From Eunapius fragilis (Eukaryota; Porifera; Demospongiae; Spongillida; Spongillidae): a stretch of DNA of 64,000 nucleotides. Both the position numbers and the translations under genes were made by a program. Below the pieces are notes generated by a model. It was given only the letters and a program-made list of their open reading frames with translations. It was not told the DNA's origin and made no database searches. The stretch spans positions 2,592,553 to 2,656,552 of the forward strand of contig OY811980.1 in NCBI GenBank assembly GCA_963681505.1, given 5' to 3'. Below are positions 12,801-23,090 of this stretch, piece by piece; position 1 is the first letter of the stretch; the number at the start of each line of letters is the position of its first letter.

Positions 12801-15800
12801 CACCCCTCACCTGGTGTAATGGTATCAGTAACCCACCCCTCACCTGATGTACTGGTATCAGTAACCCACCCCTCACCTGATGTAATGGTATCAGTAACCC
12901 ACCCCTCACCTGGTGTAATGGTATCAGTAACCCACCCCTCACCTGGTGTAATGGTATCAGTAACCCACCCCTCACCTGATGTACAGGCAGGTGAGGGGTG
13001 GGTTACTGATACCAGTACACCATTACTGCTTATTGAATGAATTGTGTAATGCCAATGCTGATGGGAACAGTGTTGGAGATCAGTCATAGGGAGAGTGTTG
13101 TGGATTAGTAATGGGGAGGGTGTTGGAGATATGAGATGAATGCACAGTTAGGATCGTGAGATGTCTTGGATACTCAGGTTGTTTCAATTTCAGTGTCTGA
13201 TTTTGAATAACTGCTAATAATTGTGCAGTGGCTTCATCTGTCTCTAATTATAACTTGTTACGTATTGGCCCACTGTAAATTGATCTTGAGTACTTACATC
13301 TTCATGGATAAGTGAGTTGTAGCCAAATGGATATGTTTTGATAGGTGGTGTTGGTGGGGGTGGGGGGCATGGGAAGGATGCATTTCCTAGAACCAAAATG
13401 GTTCGAATTAAGTGAGGTGGCAGATTTGATGTACGTGTTGCACAAGAAAGGAAAGAATCAGTGTAGGGTTGTTTTCTGGTCAACTGACCAGCCACATCAT
13501 GCATTACTTCAGGGGGAGTTGCATTGTGCTGCACATAACCACCATAGAAGGGTAGCAAACTAATGTAGTGTGATATCCACAACTGTTTTTCAACTGCTGT
13601 GTCTTCCCTCCTCCTCTCCCTTCCCTTCCCCTTACCCCCCCCCCTCTTCCCTCACTGCTCCCTTCCCTTCCCCTTCACCCCTCCCTTCCCCTCCCCTTCC
13701 ATTTCCCTCCCCTTTACCCCCTTCCCCTCCTGCCCCCTTCCCCCCATTATAAGTCATCTTACCAAACGTGATACAGACTTTGCTCCTGACCCACCTAACA
13801 AAACACTTCTCATGTACTGCTTAGCTTTGGCTCCATTGAAGTGGGCACATGCAGTGGTTGACAGGTTGAATTAATGGTGCAATACTAACAGGATATTTTA
13901 TTTCGATGGTTGGGTGGATATTGCACTGATGGTTGGGGGGGGGGGGGGGGGGGGGGGTGGATATTGTAATTGCTTGCGCCTTTATTCCCTCACCTAGTGA
14001 CTTCCCTAGGCTGCCTGCTTGCTAGCACCCGAGCCCTTAAGCTCCCCCTGCTGTGCTCAAGTCCCACGACATGCCCAATTGATCGATCAACGGAGAGTGG
14101 GGGTGGGGAAGGGGGGTGGCCAAAGCGAGACCCCCCCCCCCCCCCTCCCCACCAATGACCTGTGGTGGGAGTCCCTGAAGAAGATCGCTAATAGCAAAGC
14201 TGGGGTCAAAAAATGATGCAGTAGGGGTGCGGTGGGTGGAAGGGGGGTGGGAGAGGGAGTGAAGCAAGATGCCAGTCAGCTCTCCTGAGGCACCGAAGTG
14301 CTTAGATCCCTGTACCATGTGGTTGTGCAGTAGACATAACTTATCCCCGTGTGGGCATGAATGTTGCGTCCATGTATGCTGGGCATTGTCCCCCACCTGG
14401 TTGGGGTGTGTGGGGGTGTGGGGGGGGGGGGGGGGGTTCCCGCACCTGGGACACACTACCAGCCCAGCCCATAGTCATTTGGCTGGAGAGGGAGGTGATT
14501 TTGTGCGTCCACATCAAAGCAGGGAGGAGTGCAGCCTGCCACCCTTTTAGGTTGCTTAGGGCTTGAAGTCTGCTTGTCACCACTCACTGTGGTATGCTAC
14601 TTCTGATTGGTCACCTCTTTCTCCCATCATTTGGTGGAGGGGGGGGGGTACTTTGATTTTATCATTGGAGGGTTTGGCTATTCTTCCACATGTGTGCGTT
14701 TCCCTTTCTCACCTCAGGCCCTGTGACCAGTGTGTCATTCTCTCGAGATGGCAACTGTATCTTGGCTTCTTCTTTGGATGGGAAAGTCAGGTTGTTGGAC
14801 AAGGACAATGGAGAACTGCTTAATGAGTAAGGATGTGACAGTGGGTAGTGTGTGCATTGAGTGGGTGGTTTTCCTTCAGGTACAAAGGTCACAGGAACAG
14901 TGAGTACAAACTGGACAGCTGTCTGTCCCATGATGACTCTCATGTTGTTTGTGGAGCAGAGGATGGCAAGATATGGTTCTGGGATCTGGTGGAGGTGAGG
15001 GTGTTGAGGGGAGTTGAGGGAGGCCAGGAGGGGAGGTGAGGGTGTTAGTAGGGGAGGGGGGTGTTCAAGAGGGGAGGTGAGAGTGTTCAGGAGGGGAGGT
15101 GAGAGTGTTAAGGAGGGGAGGTGAGGGTGTTTAAGAGGGGAGGTGAGGGTGTTTAAGAGGTGTTGAGGGTGTTCAAGAGGGGAGGTGAGGGTGTTGAGGG
15201 TGTTCAAGAGGGGAGGTGAGGGTGGTCAGGAGGGGAGGTGGGGTGTTGAGGGTGTTCAAGAGGGGAGGCGAGGGTGTTGAGGGTGTTCAACAGGGGAGGT
15301 GAGGGTGTTGAGGGTGTTCAAGAGGGGAGGTGGGGGTGTTGAGGCGAGGTTAGGGTGTTAAGTAGGGAAGGTGAGGGTGGTCAGGAGGGGAGGTGAGGGT
15401 GTTGAGGGTGTTCAAGAGGGGAGGTGGGGGTGTTGAGGCGAGGTTAGGGTGTTAAGTAGGGAAGGTGAGGGTGGTCAGGAGGGGAGGTGAGGGTATTGAG
15501 GACAGATGATGGTGTGTTGGAGGAAGATGGAGATGTGGGGGTGGTATAGGTGATTGTATGAAGGTGCATAAGTGTACCGTAGAGTACCACTTATAAACCC
15601 CTTCCCTTCCCTCCCCCTGTCTCCATATTTAAAAAAAAAGGTTATATATTTAGACGAGCGGATACATGTATCTGTAACCATCAAATCAACCGTGACCTTT
15701 TTGGTTCTCAAAATTGTAAAATTAAGAATAAAAAAGAGTTCAGAGCATTCACTGTTATTAAGACATGCATGTTTAAACACGAGTCATTTGTTTTTAATAG

Positions 15801-15813
15801 GGGAGTGGCAGAG

Positions 15814-15849
<36 letters not shown>

Positions 15850-16967
15850 GATGAAATTGTAAGTGGTACCCTTTGGTGTATGTAGTGTCCAGGTGAGGTG
15901 GATGCTGAAAATATATTAATCAAGGTGGAAAGTTGATACAGACCATCGTGTAGAATTGCATGTATTCAAAGCACTCCCCTGCTCCACCCATCTACATGTA
16001 GGTCCTTTGACACCCTACCTCCTAAAGCTTTGCACTTACCTCACCTATTGCATCATCATAGCTACTGGCAGTGCGTACGGCTTTATCCAAACATTGGTCG
16101 TGTGTACTCGTGTGTGTGCCCCCACATTCAGCAGTTTTTAATGCAGTGGTGATAATATGGTGATAATGGAGCATGCAGTGGTGTGGGCTCATTGGTTCTG
16201 ACACCAAATGGCCTTAAAGTGGAGGGGGTGGGGGGGGGGAGGGAGTGTGGTGTGTGGTAAGGGATACCATGGCTTGCAGATTTTTTTTTTTTTGGTGCCC
16301 ATGATGCGGTGTATAGGGCAACAGCAATATCACTATGGTTACAGTGAGGGGGTACCACACATGTCACTATGGTTACACAGTGAGAGGGGTATCGCACTGT
16401 GGTATCATGCTGCAAGCTGCTGTAGTAGTTAGTTGGGTGATGTGAGGACACAAGTCTAGAATTACATTTTTAAAAGCATGACTGACCAACTCATAGTAGT
16501 TGGTACATGTTGGTGTGTGTTTATTATTTAGCTCCAGAACAGCAGGAACTGTGATCAGTGCACATGATCCCAGTGGGAACAACCTTATGACTTCAAATGG
16601 TCACCACCCTGCCTTCCGTCTCCCTCCCATGGTCAACCTGCCTTCCTTCCCTCTCCCCCCCTCCCATGGTCAACCTGCCTTCCCCCCCCCCTCCCATGGT
16701 CACCACCCTGCCTTACCTCCCCCCTCCCCCCTCCTATGGTCACCCTGCCTTCCCCCCTTCCATGCTCCCACCCTGCCTTCCCTCTCCCCCTAGTCCAGCA
16801 GGGCATTTAGCGTGGATCACAACAGGCCCGGAGCCCAGAACAAAGAATGTGTGGTCTACTCTCTCTCTTACCACCCCAAGGAGCCCTGTCTCCTCTCGGC
16901 GGGTTCCTGGGGACCGGTCAAAGTGTGGAAGAGCTCAACGTGGTCCCAAGAAGAGGCTGATCAGTGA
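6850..16967 (+). CDS. WDR83: WD-repeat protein 83 / MAPK organizer 1 (MORG1)
   Basis: WDR83/MORG1 is a seven-bladed WD40 scaffold linked to ERK signalling and to the spliceosome. Nine exons join in frame: 6850-6931, 7009-7129, 7185-7290, 7531-7579, 10300-10426, 10893-10960, 14718-14826, 14880-14994 and 16794-16967. They total 951 nt and encode 316 residues, close to the 315 of the human protein as I recall it. Family landmarks: GPVRAVRFN, then GNYCITCGSDKTVRLWNP, DSTVRVWDCKAR, GRIRRYDIRFGKL, DGKVRLLDKDNGELLNEYKG, EDGKIWFWDLVE and SLSYHPKEPCLLSAGSWG, ending KVWKSSTWSQEEADQ-stop. All borders are GT-AG. The exon 8-9 junction (VE/SSRAFSVDHN) is the least conserved part. Introns total about 9 kb, mostly minisatellite. 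The gene is convergent with GNPDA 315 bp downstream. Confidence 0.93.
7580..8288. repeat. Minisatellites at the start of WDR83 intron 4
   Basis: 7600-7740 holds repeats of GGGAGTGGAGGGATGAGAGT type. 7840-8288 holds TGATGATGGTCCTGGGTATG units with GAT-rich variants. The second array continues as the larger array to the right of the MITE at 8290-8836. Confidence 0.8.
8290..8836. mobile_element. Long-TIR MITE carrying gene fragments (Pack-MITE-like)
   Basis: A 547-bp element bounded by GTCTGACGTAGCCACACCC and its inverse; the inverted arms extend imperfectly about 145 bp inward, to the paired AATGCAATTATGTTAC sequences. It sits inside a minisatellite in WDR83 intron 4. The interior is not repeat. 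On the minus strand from 8678 it encodes MSTIESTAAQVARELGYANL then KELQLKVIVDFVSGRDVFAI and LP, like the start of RecQ-type helicases, breaking where the Walker A GKS would follow. On the plus strand a short frame reads MAASNRLCIACGEVEGNKFF. The target duplication cannot be read because the target is itself repetitive. Confidence 0.75.
8540..8678 (-). pseudogene. RecQ-like DNA helicase 5' fragment inside a MITE
   Basis: About 45 codons match the segment leading into helicase motif I of RecQ-like proteins (LGYANLKELQLKVIVDFVSG, then RDVFAILP). The expected TGxGKS does not follow; the frame runs into unrelated sequence and stops. Length and context show a captured fragment rather than a gene. 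Family assignment is by recognition only. Confidence 0.55.
8850..10275. repeat. 1.4-kb 21-bp minisatellite in WDR83 intron 4
   Basis: Some 65 or more copies of a 21-bp unit containing GGTCCTGGGTATGATGATGG, with a frequent variant in which GATGG is replaced by ACCTGG. The period is a multiple of three, so open frames (VLGMMMV repeats) appear by chance. The array stops 25 bp before WDR83 exon 5. Confidence 0.95.
10432..10700. repeat. TG-rich low-complexity tract
   Basis: Interrupted (TG)n, (TGCA)n and (TGTA)n in WDR83 intron 5. All apparent Cys/Val/Met frames here are repeat artefacts. Confidence 0.85.
10961..11570. other. Unique intron sequence, nothing recognised
   Basis: First part of WDR83 intron 6. 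Short open frames occur but none has splice context or a recognisable domain. Confidence 0.5.
11572..11838. repeat. 44-bp minisatellite, six near-identical copies
   Basis: Six copies of a 44-bp unit containing TTTATGGCACCCAACCCAGA. Copies differ mainly at one C/T site (CAGACATG or CAGATATG). It lies in WDR83 intron 6. Confidence 0.92.
12170..12385. repeat. C-rich CCATGGGTACTGCCCC repeats
   Basis: Irregular tandem copies of CCATGGGTACTGCCCC separated by C runs, in WDR83 intron 6. Confidence 0.75.
12570..13016. repeat. 33-bp minisatellite with internal orientation switches
   Basis: Units of 33 bp contain GGGGTGGGTTACTGATACC. From 12570 to about 12710 they read in this orientation. From 12720 to about 12985 they read as the reverse complement, and one unit flips back at 12987-13015. 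The array is therefore a large imperfect palindrome inside WDR83 intron 6. Confidence 0.92.
15000..15500. repeat. G-rich minisatellite in WDR83 intron 8
   Basis: Tandem units of AGGGGAGGTGAGGGTGTT type with a longer variant including GAGGGTGTTCAAG. It begins immediately at the exon 8 donor (14995). Confidence 0.85.
16605..16793. repeat. Pyrimidine-rich CACCCTGCCTTCC repeats before WDR83 exon 9
   Basis: Irregular copies of ATGGTCACCACCCTGCCTTCC with C runs end at the acceptor of the last WDR83 exon. The repeat doubles as an extended polypyrimidine tract. Confidence 0.7.
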
Positions 16968-17282
16968 CATCACATCATCACACCTTCTTCAATGACATCA
17001 CACCCTTCTCAATACATGTTGCTACCGTACATTTATATCTGCAGATTAGGTGTTGCAGTCCATGCACATGTGCCTGGTGTGGGCCCTTGCCCAAGGACAT
17101 AGTAATACTCTCATGCAGTGTGCTGCGTATGGGAATTGTGGCATTAGGAAAAATTCACATGCAAAGTGATAAAGTAAATGTACTTAGGACGCATACTTCC
17201 TCACATGCAAATCTAACCAGATGCACGACAAACCCAACCAAAATGGTTCCCGGGCACTGCTTTGGCAGGCCATTCTTTTTCC

Positions 17283-18089
17283 TTAGTCCTGCACAGACTG
17301 GTTGTGGACATCGGCTAGGTCCTTGAAGTACTTGACAGTCTTCACCCTCAGCTCCAAGGTAGCGGCTTCATCGCACACAAATAGCGTCTTTGGGTGGAGC
17401 TGGAAGGCGGAGACTGTCCACATGTGGTTCACGCCCTCCTCGATGGCCTTGTGCAGTGCGAACGCCTTGTGGGCTCCCGTGATGATGATCATGACATCAC
17501 GTGAGTCCATCACCGTGCCTACGCCCACGGTGAGCGCCATCTTCGGCACCTTGGTGACGTCATTGTCGAAGAACCGCGCGTTGGCCAGGATTGTGTCGGC
17601 AGCCAGAGACTTGACCCTCGTCCGGGAGGTGAGGGAGGAGCCGGGTTCGTTGAAGGCGATGTGCCCGTCAGGTCCGATGCCGCCCACGAATAGGTCCACC
17701 CCTCCGGCGTCTTTGATCTTCTTCTCGTACAGGTCGCACTCCTGAGTGAGGTCGGGGGCGTTTCCGTCCAGGATGTTTACGTTTGCCGGGTCGATGTCGA
17801 TGTGCTTGAAGAACTTCTCCCACATAAAGGTGTGGTAGCTTTCGGGATGGTCACGCGGGAGACCCACGTACTCGTCCATGTTGAACGTGGTGACGTACTT
17901 GAACGACAGCTTTCCCGCCTTGTAGAACTCTATCAGTTTCTTGTACATGCCGATCGGCGTACTGCCTGTGGGTAACCCCAGCACGAACTGCCGCCCTGGG
18001 CCAGGGTTGAACTTACGGATGGAATTTCGTACGTATTTGGCGGCCCATTCGCTCGCTTTATCGTAGTCTTCTAGTACAACAAGTCTCAT
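17283..18089 (-). CDS. GNPDA: Glucosamine-6-phosphate deaminase/isomerase
   Basis: Cytosolic enzyme converting glucosamine-6-phosphate to fructose-6-phosphate and ammonia. The 268-residue uninterrupted frame starts MRLVVLEDYDKASEWAAKYV and keeps LGLPTGSTPIG (sugar-phosphate loop), TFNMDEYVGLPRDHPESYH, LFVGGIGPDGHIAFNEPGSS and VNHMWTVSAFQLHP. Residues equivalent to the NagB catalytic set (Asp72, Asp141, His143, Glu148) are present at the same numbers. I chose this Met, rather than the upstream in-frame one at 18236, because the family begins here. The length suits NagB; the longer vertebrate C-terminal tail is missing. The coding region has no intron, unlike its intron-rich neighbours. It is convergent with WDR83. 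Confidence 0.96.
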   Translation of the reverse strand: MRLVVLEDYDKASEWAAKYVRNSIRKFNPGPGRQFVLGLPTGSTPIGMYKKLIEFYKAGKLSFKYVTTFNMDEYVGLPRDHPESYHTFMWEKFFKHIDIDPANVNILDGNAPDLTQECDLYEKKIKDAGGVDLFVGGIGPDGHIAFNEPGSSLTSRTRVKSLAADTILANARFFDNDVTKVPKMALTVGVGTVMDSRDVMIIITGAHKAFALHKAIEEGVNHMWTVSAFQLHPKTLFVCDEAATLELRVKTVKYFKDLADVHNQSVQD

Positions 18090-19985
18090 ATTTCTTAGTT
18101 TCTGTGTTGCACGTGAGACGAAGCATTTTCGTATAATTAGAATGACCGAGCAAACCCTCTTATTCATTACTTCGGTCCCAGAAACTAACGTAAAATAGAA
18201 CCGAAGCCCTGTTTCATTATTCCACTCTACCGTCATTTAAAATCAAAAATGGCGCTCGAATACGCAAGGCAGTGCACATTTTTATGGCCTGACACATTTT
18301 GCCCGGAGGTCCTCCAGGAGAAACGGCTAAAATTGTGTGTATACCGGTATAAATAATTAATAGTACATCGTTATCTTCACAATTCATTGGCTCATAACAA
18401 TGATTCACTTTTATTACCGTTGTTTCAAGGCGCTAGTGTCTAAAAACACCAGTCACATTTATGATTGATATCGATTATTTGTAATAACCTGGACTAAGTG
18501 ATGATTATCAGCATACAACACATTCTTCTTATTAATTAGTCATGAGTTGTTCACTTCGGGGGTCCCCAGACTGATTGTAGTGAGGCTCTCGTACAGATAC
18601 ATACAGCGATAATACAATTTGTGGTAGATTTCGTCTCTATAGTATCTAACAGAGCCGCTTGTAATTTATGATCATCAACAGCTTGCGATTGCAATGAGCT
18701 TACAAAACATTTCAGGATACGGAAGGGTAGGACAAAGAATACTCCACCCCCACCCACACCTACCTACATACCCAACATGCATGGTGACCTTTGATCCTTG
18801 TGGTTATTTCTGGTGATTATTAAAAATTAATCCTTAAATTGCACATAGGACAGAATTTTTGCCGGCTCTCACACTGTATATGAAAACTTCAGTTTTTCAT
18901 GCATCGGAATTAACCTTTACGGGAGCATAGATTCCATCGATCCGCCACTGAGTGCAATGTTTGATAAGGATAATATACCAGCGCGTGCAGCGACAGGCAT
19001 GTAGCCTTCAACGTATTCACGAGTGAATGTATTTGTAAATGTGGTGTCAAATGTGAGGTTTTCTGTATAGTAAATGTGGGCTCATTTACTATACAGAAAA
19101 ACCTCACATTTACCACATGTGCATGTGAAAAAGACAACTTTTTATCAGTACGCATGCAATGGACAAGCATACATGTATATATGCATGAAAGCTGTATATG
19201 AGGCGTTATGATCAGTATATGGTATAATAACGAAAATCCATCGTAATAAAGATACAGAACATGTTTCAGTATAGCACACACGAAGTTTCCTCTTAATTAA
19301 TAGTTCATATGGATGTGTACCGGGCATAAAATAGCTAAAACTTCATGTAGAAATTTGAGTTACTTCAATTATTGGACCCCGAAAATATTTGTCTGAACCT
19401 CAATATATATACTATATAGGTCAAGCGGGACAGCACAGGCAGAGTGCAAGCATGTCAGATATGTAATGCCGCAGTCCGCAATGCACGTGTGGAATGTTTT
19501 TGTATTTATAGCATTCAAATTAGCATGCCTTTGATCCGATAGTGACCTCCCATGAGACTTCACGCATGCAGTCTACATATTAAATTGCATGGGTTTATAT
19601 CTTATAGCTACATTCACGTAGGTGAACGAACCTTTCGCTAGCAGTAGCCAGCTGCCGGGATTAATTCGCACATGCATGCGAGTCTGCATGAGTAGTCGAA
19701 CATGCATGAGTCAGTTCATTTGGAGCAATACGTCCTATTTCGGATAACATGATTAATCAGATGTAATAAAAAATATGCTTAAAAGTATCTCCTTAATTAA
19801 TTGGGAGCAAGAGAGCTTGTTAAAGGATGTGCATGCATGAACAAGTCCGTTCAGCGAGCGGCGATTGCGGACATCTGCGGTGCATGGGAGGGTGGGGTGG
19901 GGGAGGGACGTTCAAGCCCTACATGTGCATGATGGACAGTATATCTATACCCACCAGCCTGCTATTACTATCAAATTAAAACGGC
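18090..19985. other. Intergenic region, no gene recognised
   Basis: The GNPDA promoter should lie in the first few hundred bases (an AAAATGGCGC motif is near 18246). Short frames such as 18551-18757 (minus) lack supporting features. A strong hairpin lies at 19049-19111. Confidence 0.45.
19049..19111. repeat. Near-perfect 28-bp hairpin
   Basis: Arms 19049-19076 and 19083-19111 are reverse complements apart from a one-base bulge, separated by a 6-nt loop (TGGGCT). The arms contain AAATGTGAGGTTTTCTGTAT. It could be a fold-back element or a hairpin RNA; the sequence alone does not decide. Confidence 0.8.
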
Positions 19986-19993
19986 TATATAAG
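19986..19993 (+). promoter_or_regulatory. TATA box of secreted-protein gene copy A
   Basis: TATATAAG. About 50 bp from here to the start codon are nearly identical to the same stretch upstream of copy B (40383), while sequence further upstream diverges. Confidence 0.75.
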
Positions 19994-20032
19994 AGGACGT
20001 TATTCACTTACATGCATGCAAAGCGTGAAAAG

Positions 20033-20745
20033 ATGTTTCTGACGGGATGTGGGTTGCTTCGTCTCTGCGTCGTGATACTAGCCATGTTCGGCTGCTCAGC
20101 TGCCCCTGTCAACAAGAGGGATGCAACGGAAGATGAGTTGGCGGACTTCAAAGCAGGAGTTTTTGTGCTACAAAACGCGCTCAACTCGGTAAGCCTTTGC
20201 TTCAATGTGCGCTGCGAACATACGCATGCATGCGATGGACCTATATATATATCATTCGTGCGCCTCTATATATACATGAAGTCCGTACCGAGGGTGACGA
20301 GCGAGATGGGATTGGTGGAAGCGGTGCACAACTTTTGCACACTACTCGATACTCTGAGACTCGCTCTGAGGTTGTGGAGCAACCCATCCATGACCAATAG
20401 GACTTCTGACGCCGCAATGATCTCAGCTACAGCGCAAGCGGTGAATAGTGACGGCTGTCGCTGGGTAAGAATATTTTATAAGCTTTCCACACATCATGCG
20501 TCTCATCTGTTGTACAGCTCGTCGGCATTACGGGCGACAACACGGTGTGCACGTCCGAGGAGCAGTGGACGGAGCTGTGCACGAGAGTAGCGCTCACCAT
20601 CCAACTAGATAGCATGTCGCAGTCGCTGCGGGCCTACCGGAGGTCCAAGATTACTCCGAACACCGTGTGGATCAATTCTCGGATAAACGCGACGTCCAGC
20701 GTAATTCAGAAGATCGCCACACTCGCCAGCTCCTTAGAAATGTGA
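20033..20745 (+). CDS. Small secreted four-cysteine protein, copy A (unrecognised family)
   Basis: Three exons, 20033-20188, 20282-20464 and 20518-20745, join in phase 0 with GT-AG borders (188 residues). Residues 1-24 form a clear signal peptide (LLRLCVVILAMFGCSAAP). The mature part looks largely helical: ATEDELADFKAGVFVLQNAL, GLVEAVHNFCTLLDTLRLAL, then VALTIQLDSMSQSLRAY. It has four cysteines (about 71, 111, 124, 134) and two N-glycosylation sequons (NRT, NAT). I chose the second ATG because the upstream one (20012) lies only 26 bp past the TATA box, near the expected transcription start. Copy B at 40430-41199 is highly similar. I do not recognise the family; a secreted helical ligand or defence peptide is possible. 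Confidence 0.8.
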
Positions 20746-21363
20746 CATATGGTGGTTAATTTCTATTTATTATTATTTGTACGGTATTAACTGAGAAGAC
20801 CAACAATACTCTGGCTAGCTAAATGTTTAGATTTAGGGTGGGAGTGTGTCGAGACCTTCTGAGCATGGGGCGAGCATATTCTCCACATCTCCACTTGCGC
20901 GAACAATTTGAAAATTAATGGTTGATTGAACGCCGAACTGTGCACACATCAGAAAATGTCAATTCATTTCTTGATTCTCCTTTTGCTGTAAGCTCTCCCG
21001 CCGCCGGCTTATCCGCTTCAATGAGAGTCTTGGCTGGTCCACATGACTTTGCCATTGGAATTGGTTGGTATAGGCCTCGTCCCCATATGCAATGCGCCTT
21101 GGCAACCACTGACTTCTAAAGCGTGAGGGCTATACATGAACGTGACAAGTTCAAGCGCCATTTTAAAACCATACAACAGTAGAAGTACCATTTTTCTATT
21201 TATGGCCAAAATCATATTCTTATTAAACCCATTTTTCCTTCCATTTTACACCATTATTGCCTTCCAATCCTATATGTCATAAGATGATTTCCCACGCGTC
21301 ACGTGAGACTCATGTGAAATTATATTGGAGGGCAAAACTGTATTGAGACGTATTACCCATCGT
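20746..21363. other. Intergenic, with a MITE-end relic
   Basis: No gene seen. 21238-21290 resembles the end of the fold-back MITE family at 46893 (CATTTTACACCATTATTGCC and AATCCTATATG). Confidence 0.45.
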
Positions 21364-21368
21364 GATGG

Positions 21369-21394
21369 CAGTGGCGTAGGAACGGTTCAAAAAG

Positions 21395-21425
<31 letters not shown>

Positions 21426-21967
21426 TGTAATTAATTAATCATAAGTGGGTGTGGTAATCGAAATCTCTTGCAAAAGATATTTTGAAGCAGTATCAGACTC
21501 AGTGAACCTTTTAAGCAAACTTGTAACTTTATAGCTGGTAGCTCTTAGCTTTAATACCTTCCGTTGTCTAAAAAGATAGTTAAAACATTCACACGTACGC
21601 GCGCGCGTGATACAAGTATAGGTAAATGTACGTGTGCGCACAAACATCGAATGCCCAGAGTATATAAATCAAGTTTCAATTCAAAAGCTGCCAAAAAAAT
21701 TTCTTCGACGATCATTGGCTTGTGAAAAGTCTTTCGCAACAGCCATTAAGTCTAACGCATCTGCCGGTTCGCTTTGTCATTGTCGCTATGGTCTCGCTTC
21801 TTGAAACAGTAACCGATCTTAATATAATTTTATTAATAAATATAGGCACAAAATGTGAGGGGGCTGAGCCCCCCCCCCCCCCCCCCCCTCCACCGTCCAA
21901 AGTGGGGGGGGGGGGGGGGGGGGGGGGGGGCTTAGCCCCCCCTGCCCCCCCGCTTCCTACGCCTATG
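21369..21967. mobile_element. G-tract MITE with GGCGTAGGAA ends and 5-bp duplication
   Basis: Ends are CAGTGGCGTAGGAAC and CTTCCTACGCCTATG (imperfect 15-bp inverted repeats). GATGG is duplicated at 21364-21368 and 21968-21972. A 29-base G run follows the left end. Near the right end are a C run and a second, longer G run. No transposase is present. Confidence 0.85.
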
Positions 21968-22142
21968 GATGGATGGGCAGATTTCAAGCAAAAAGGAGCG
22001 TTTCAAACAAAACTGGAGTCGGTGGGGCTGACACTAAGCGACTTCTACAACCAAAAGCACAACAACTCAATACCATTTTACGTACACCACATCAATTATT
22101 CATCGTTTTAGGGGATACGCCTTCTTACGGAAATCATCTATA

Positions 22143-22425
22143 CAAGTAAAGAAAAACATTCTCTAACGAGAAAGTTGGTGCCCGGCAGTGGCGGATCCAG
22201 GAAACATGGAGGGGGGGGGGGGGGGGGGGGTGGGGTTCACCAATGGAGGGAAGTACGTTCGGCAGCTACGGGGTGTGGGGGAGCGCTGTAAGCTCCCCCA
22301 CCGGGGTCTGGGGCTCCGCCCCAGAAGCTTTGCAAGTTTATCATTACTGCTTTTCATGGAATTACAATACTTTTTATTAACAACAACATGTGTACACGCA
22401 TGCAAGCGCTAGCTGGGTACGAGAT

Positions 22426-22457
<32 letters not shown>

Positions 22458-23058
22458 TTGTCACGAAAAATTTGGTCCGGGGGGAAAATCGGTCAGGCCG
22501 GACCGAATATGACGCCAAAATTTGTCCGGTTAATCCAAAATTGGTCCGGGCACATAAATACCTCGTACACGTGGAGATTAGTCTTATTCTATGTGAAAAT
22601 GGATTATTCAAGTGAAGAGGGCGATGCCAAAAATGGGAACCTAATAGAAGAAGCATATGAGACTATGAGTACTTGGTAAGAAATGTGTACCCTGTAAGTG
22701 CAAGCGTAGGTAGTGTTCGCCACCCGCGAGTACCGATGTCGGTTGTCTTGAATATACAGCAAACAGGAGGGATAATGATATAAACATACCTGATTCCAAG
22801 AGATCGCCAGCCCTCATTCTATACTAATACAGCTTCTTTTATTCAAAAACGTGCTCCGTACGAGGGAGAACAACTGTTTTATCCAATTAAGCAGATCTCT
22901 GGTATAGTCGCCAGTGCGGTTGGTCTTTCGCCACGTCAGTATGGTTGCAGTGTTCGCCACCCCCCTGTATTTCGTTGTTACGTAGCGTATGGTAGGTGGA
23001 TTATAACACAACATTGCTTAACCAAGTTATGAACCGTTTGAATGGAAACGTCGCGAAC

Positions 23059-23090
<32 letters not shown>

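Noticed and set aside
12679..13087. GEGWVTDTITP repeat protein
   Set aside because: It is a frame through the palindromic 33-bp minisatellite in a WDR83 intron.
16532..16600. Possible extra WDR83 exon reading SRTAGTVISAHDPSGNNLMT
   Set aside because: It has AG and GT borders, but in the phase required between exons 8 and 9 it hits a stop, and the 8-to-9 junction is already in frame without it.
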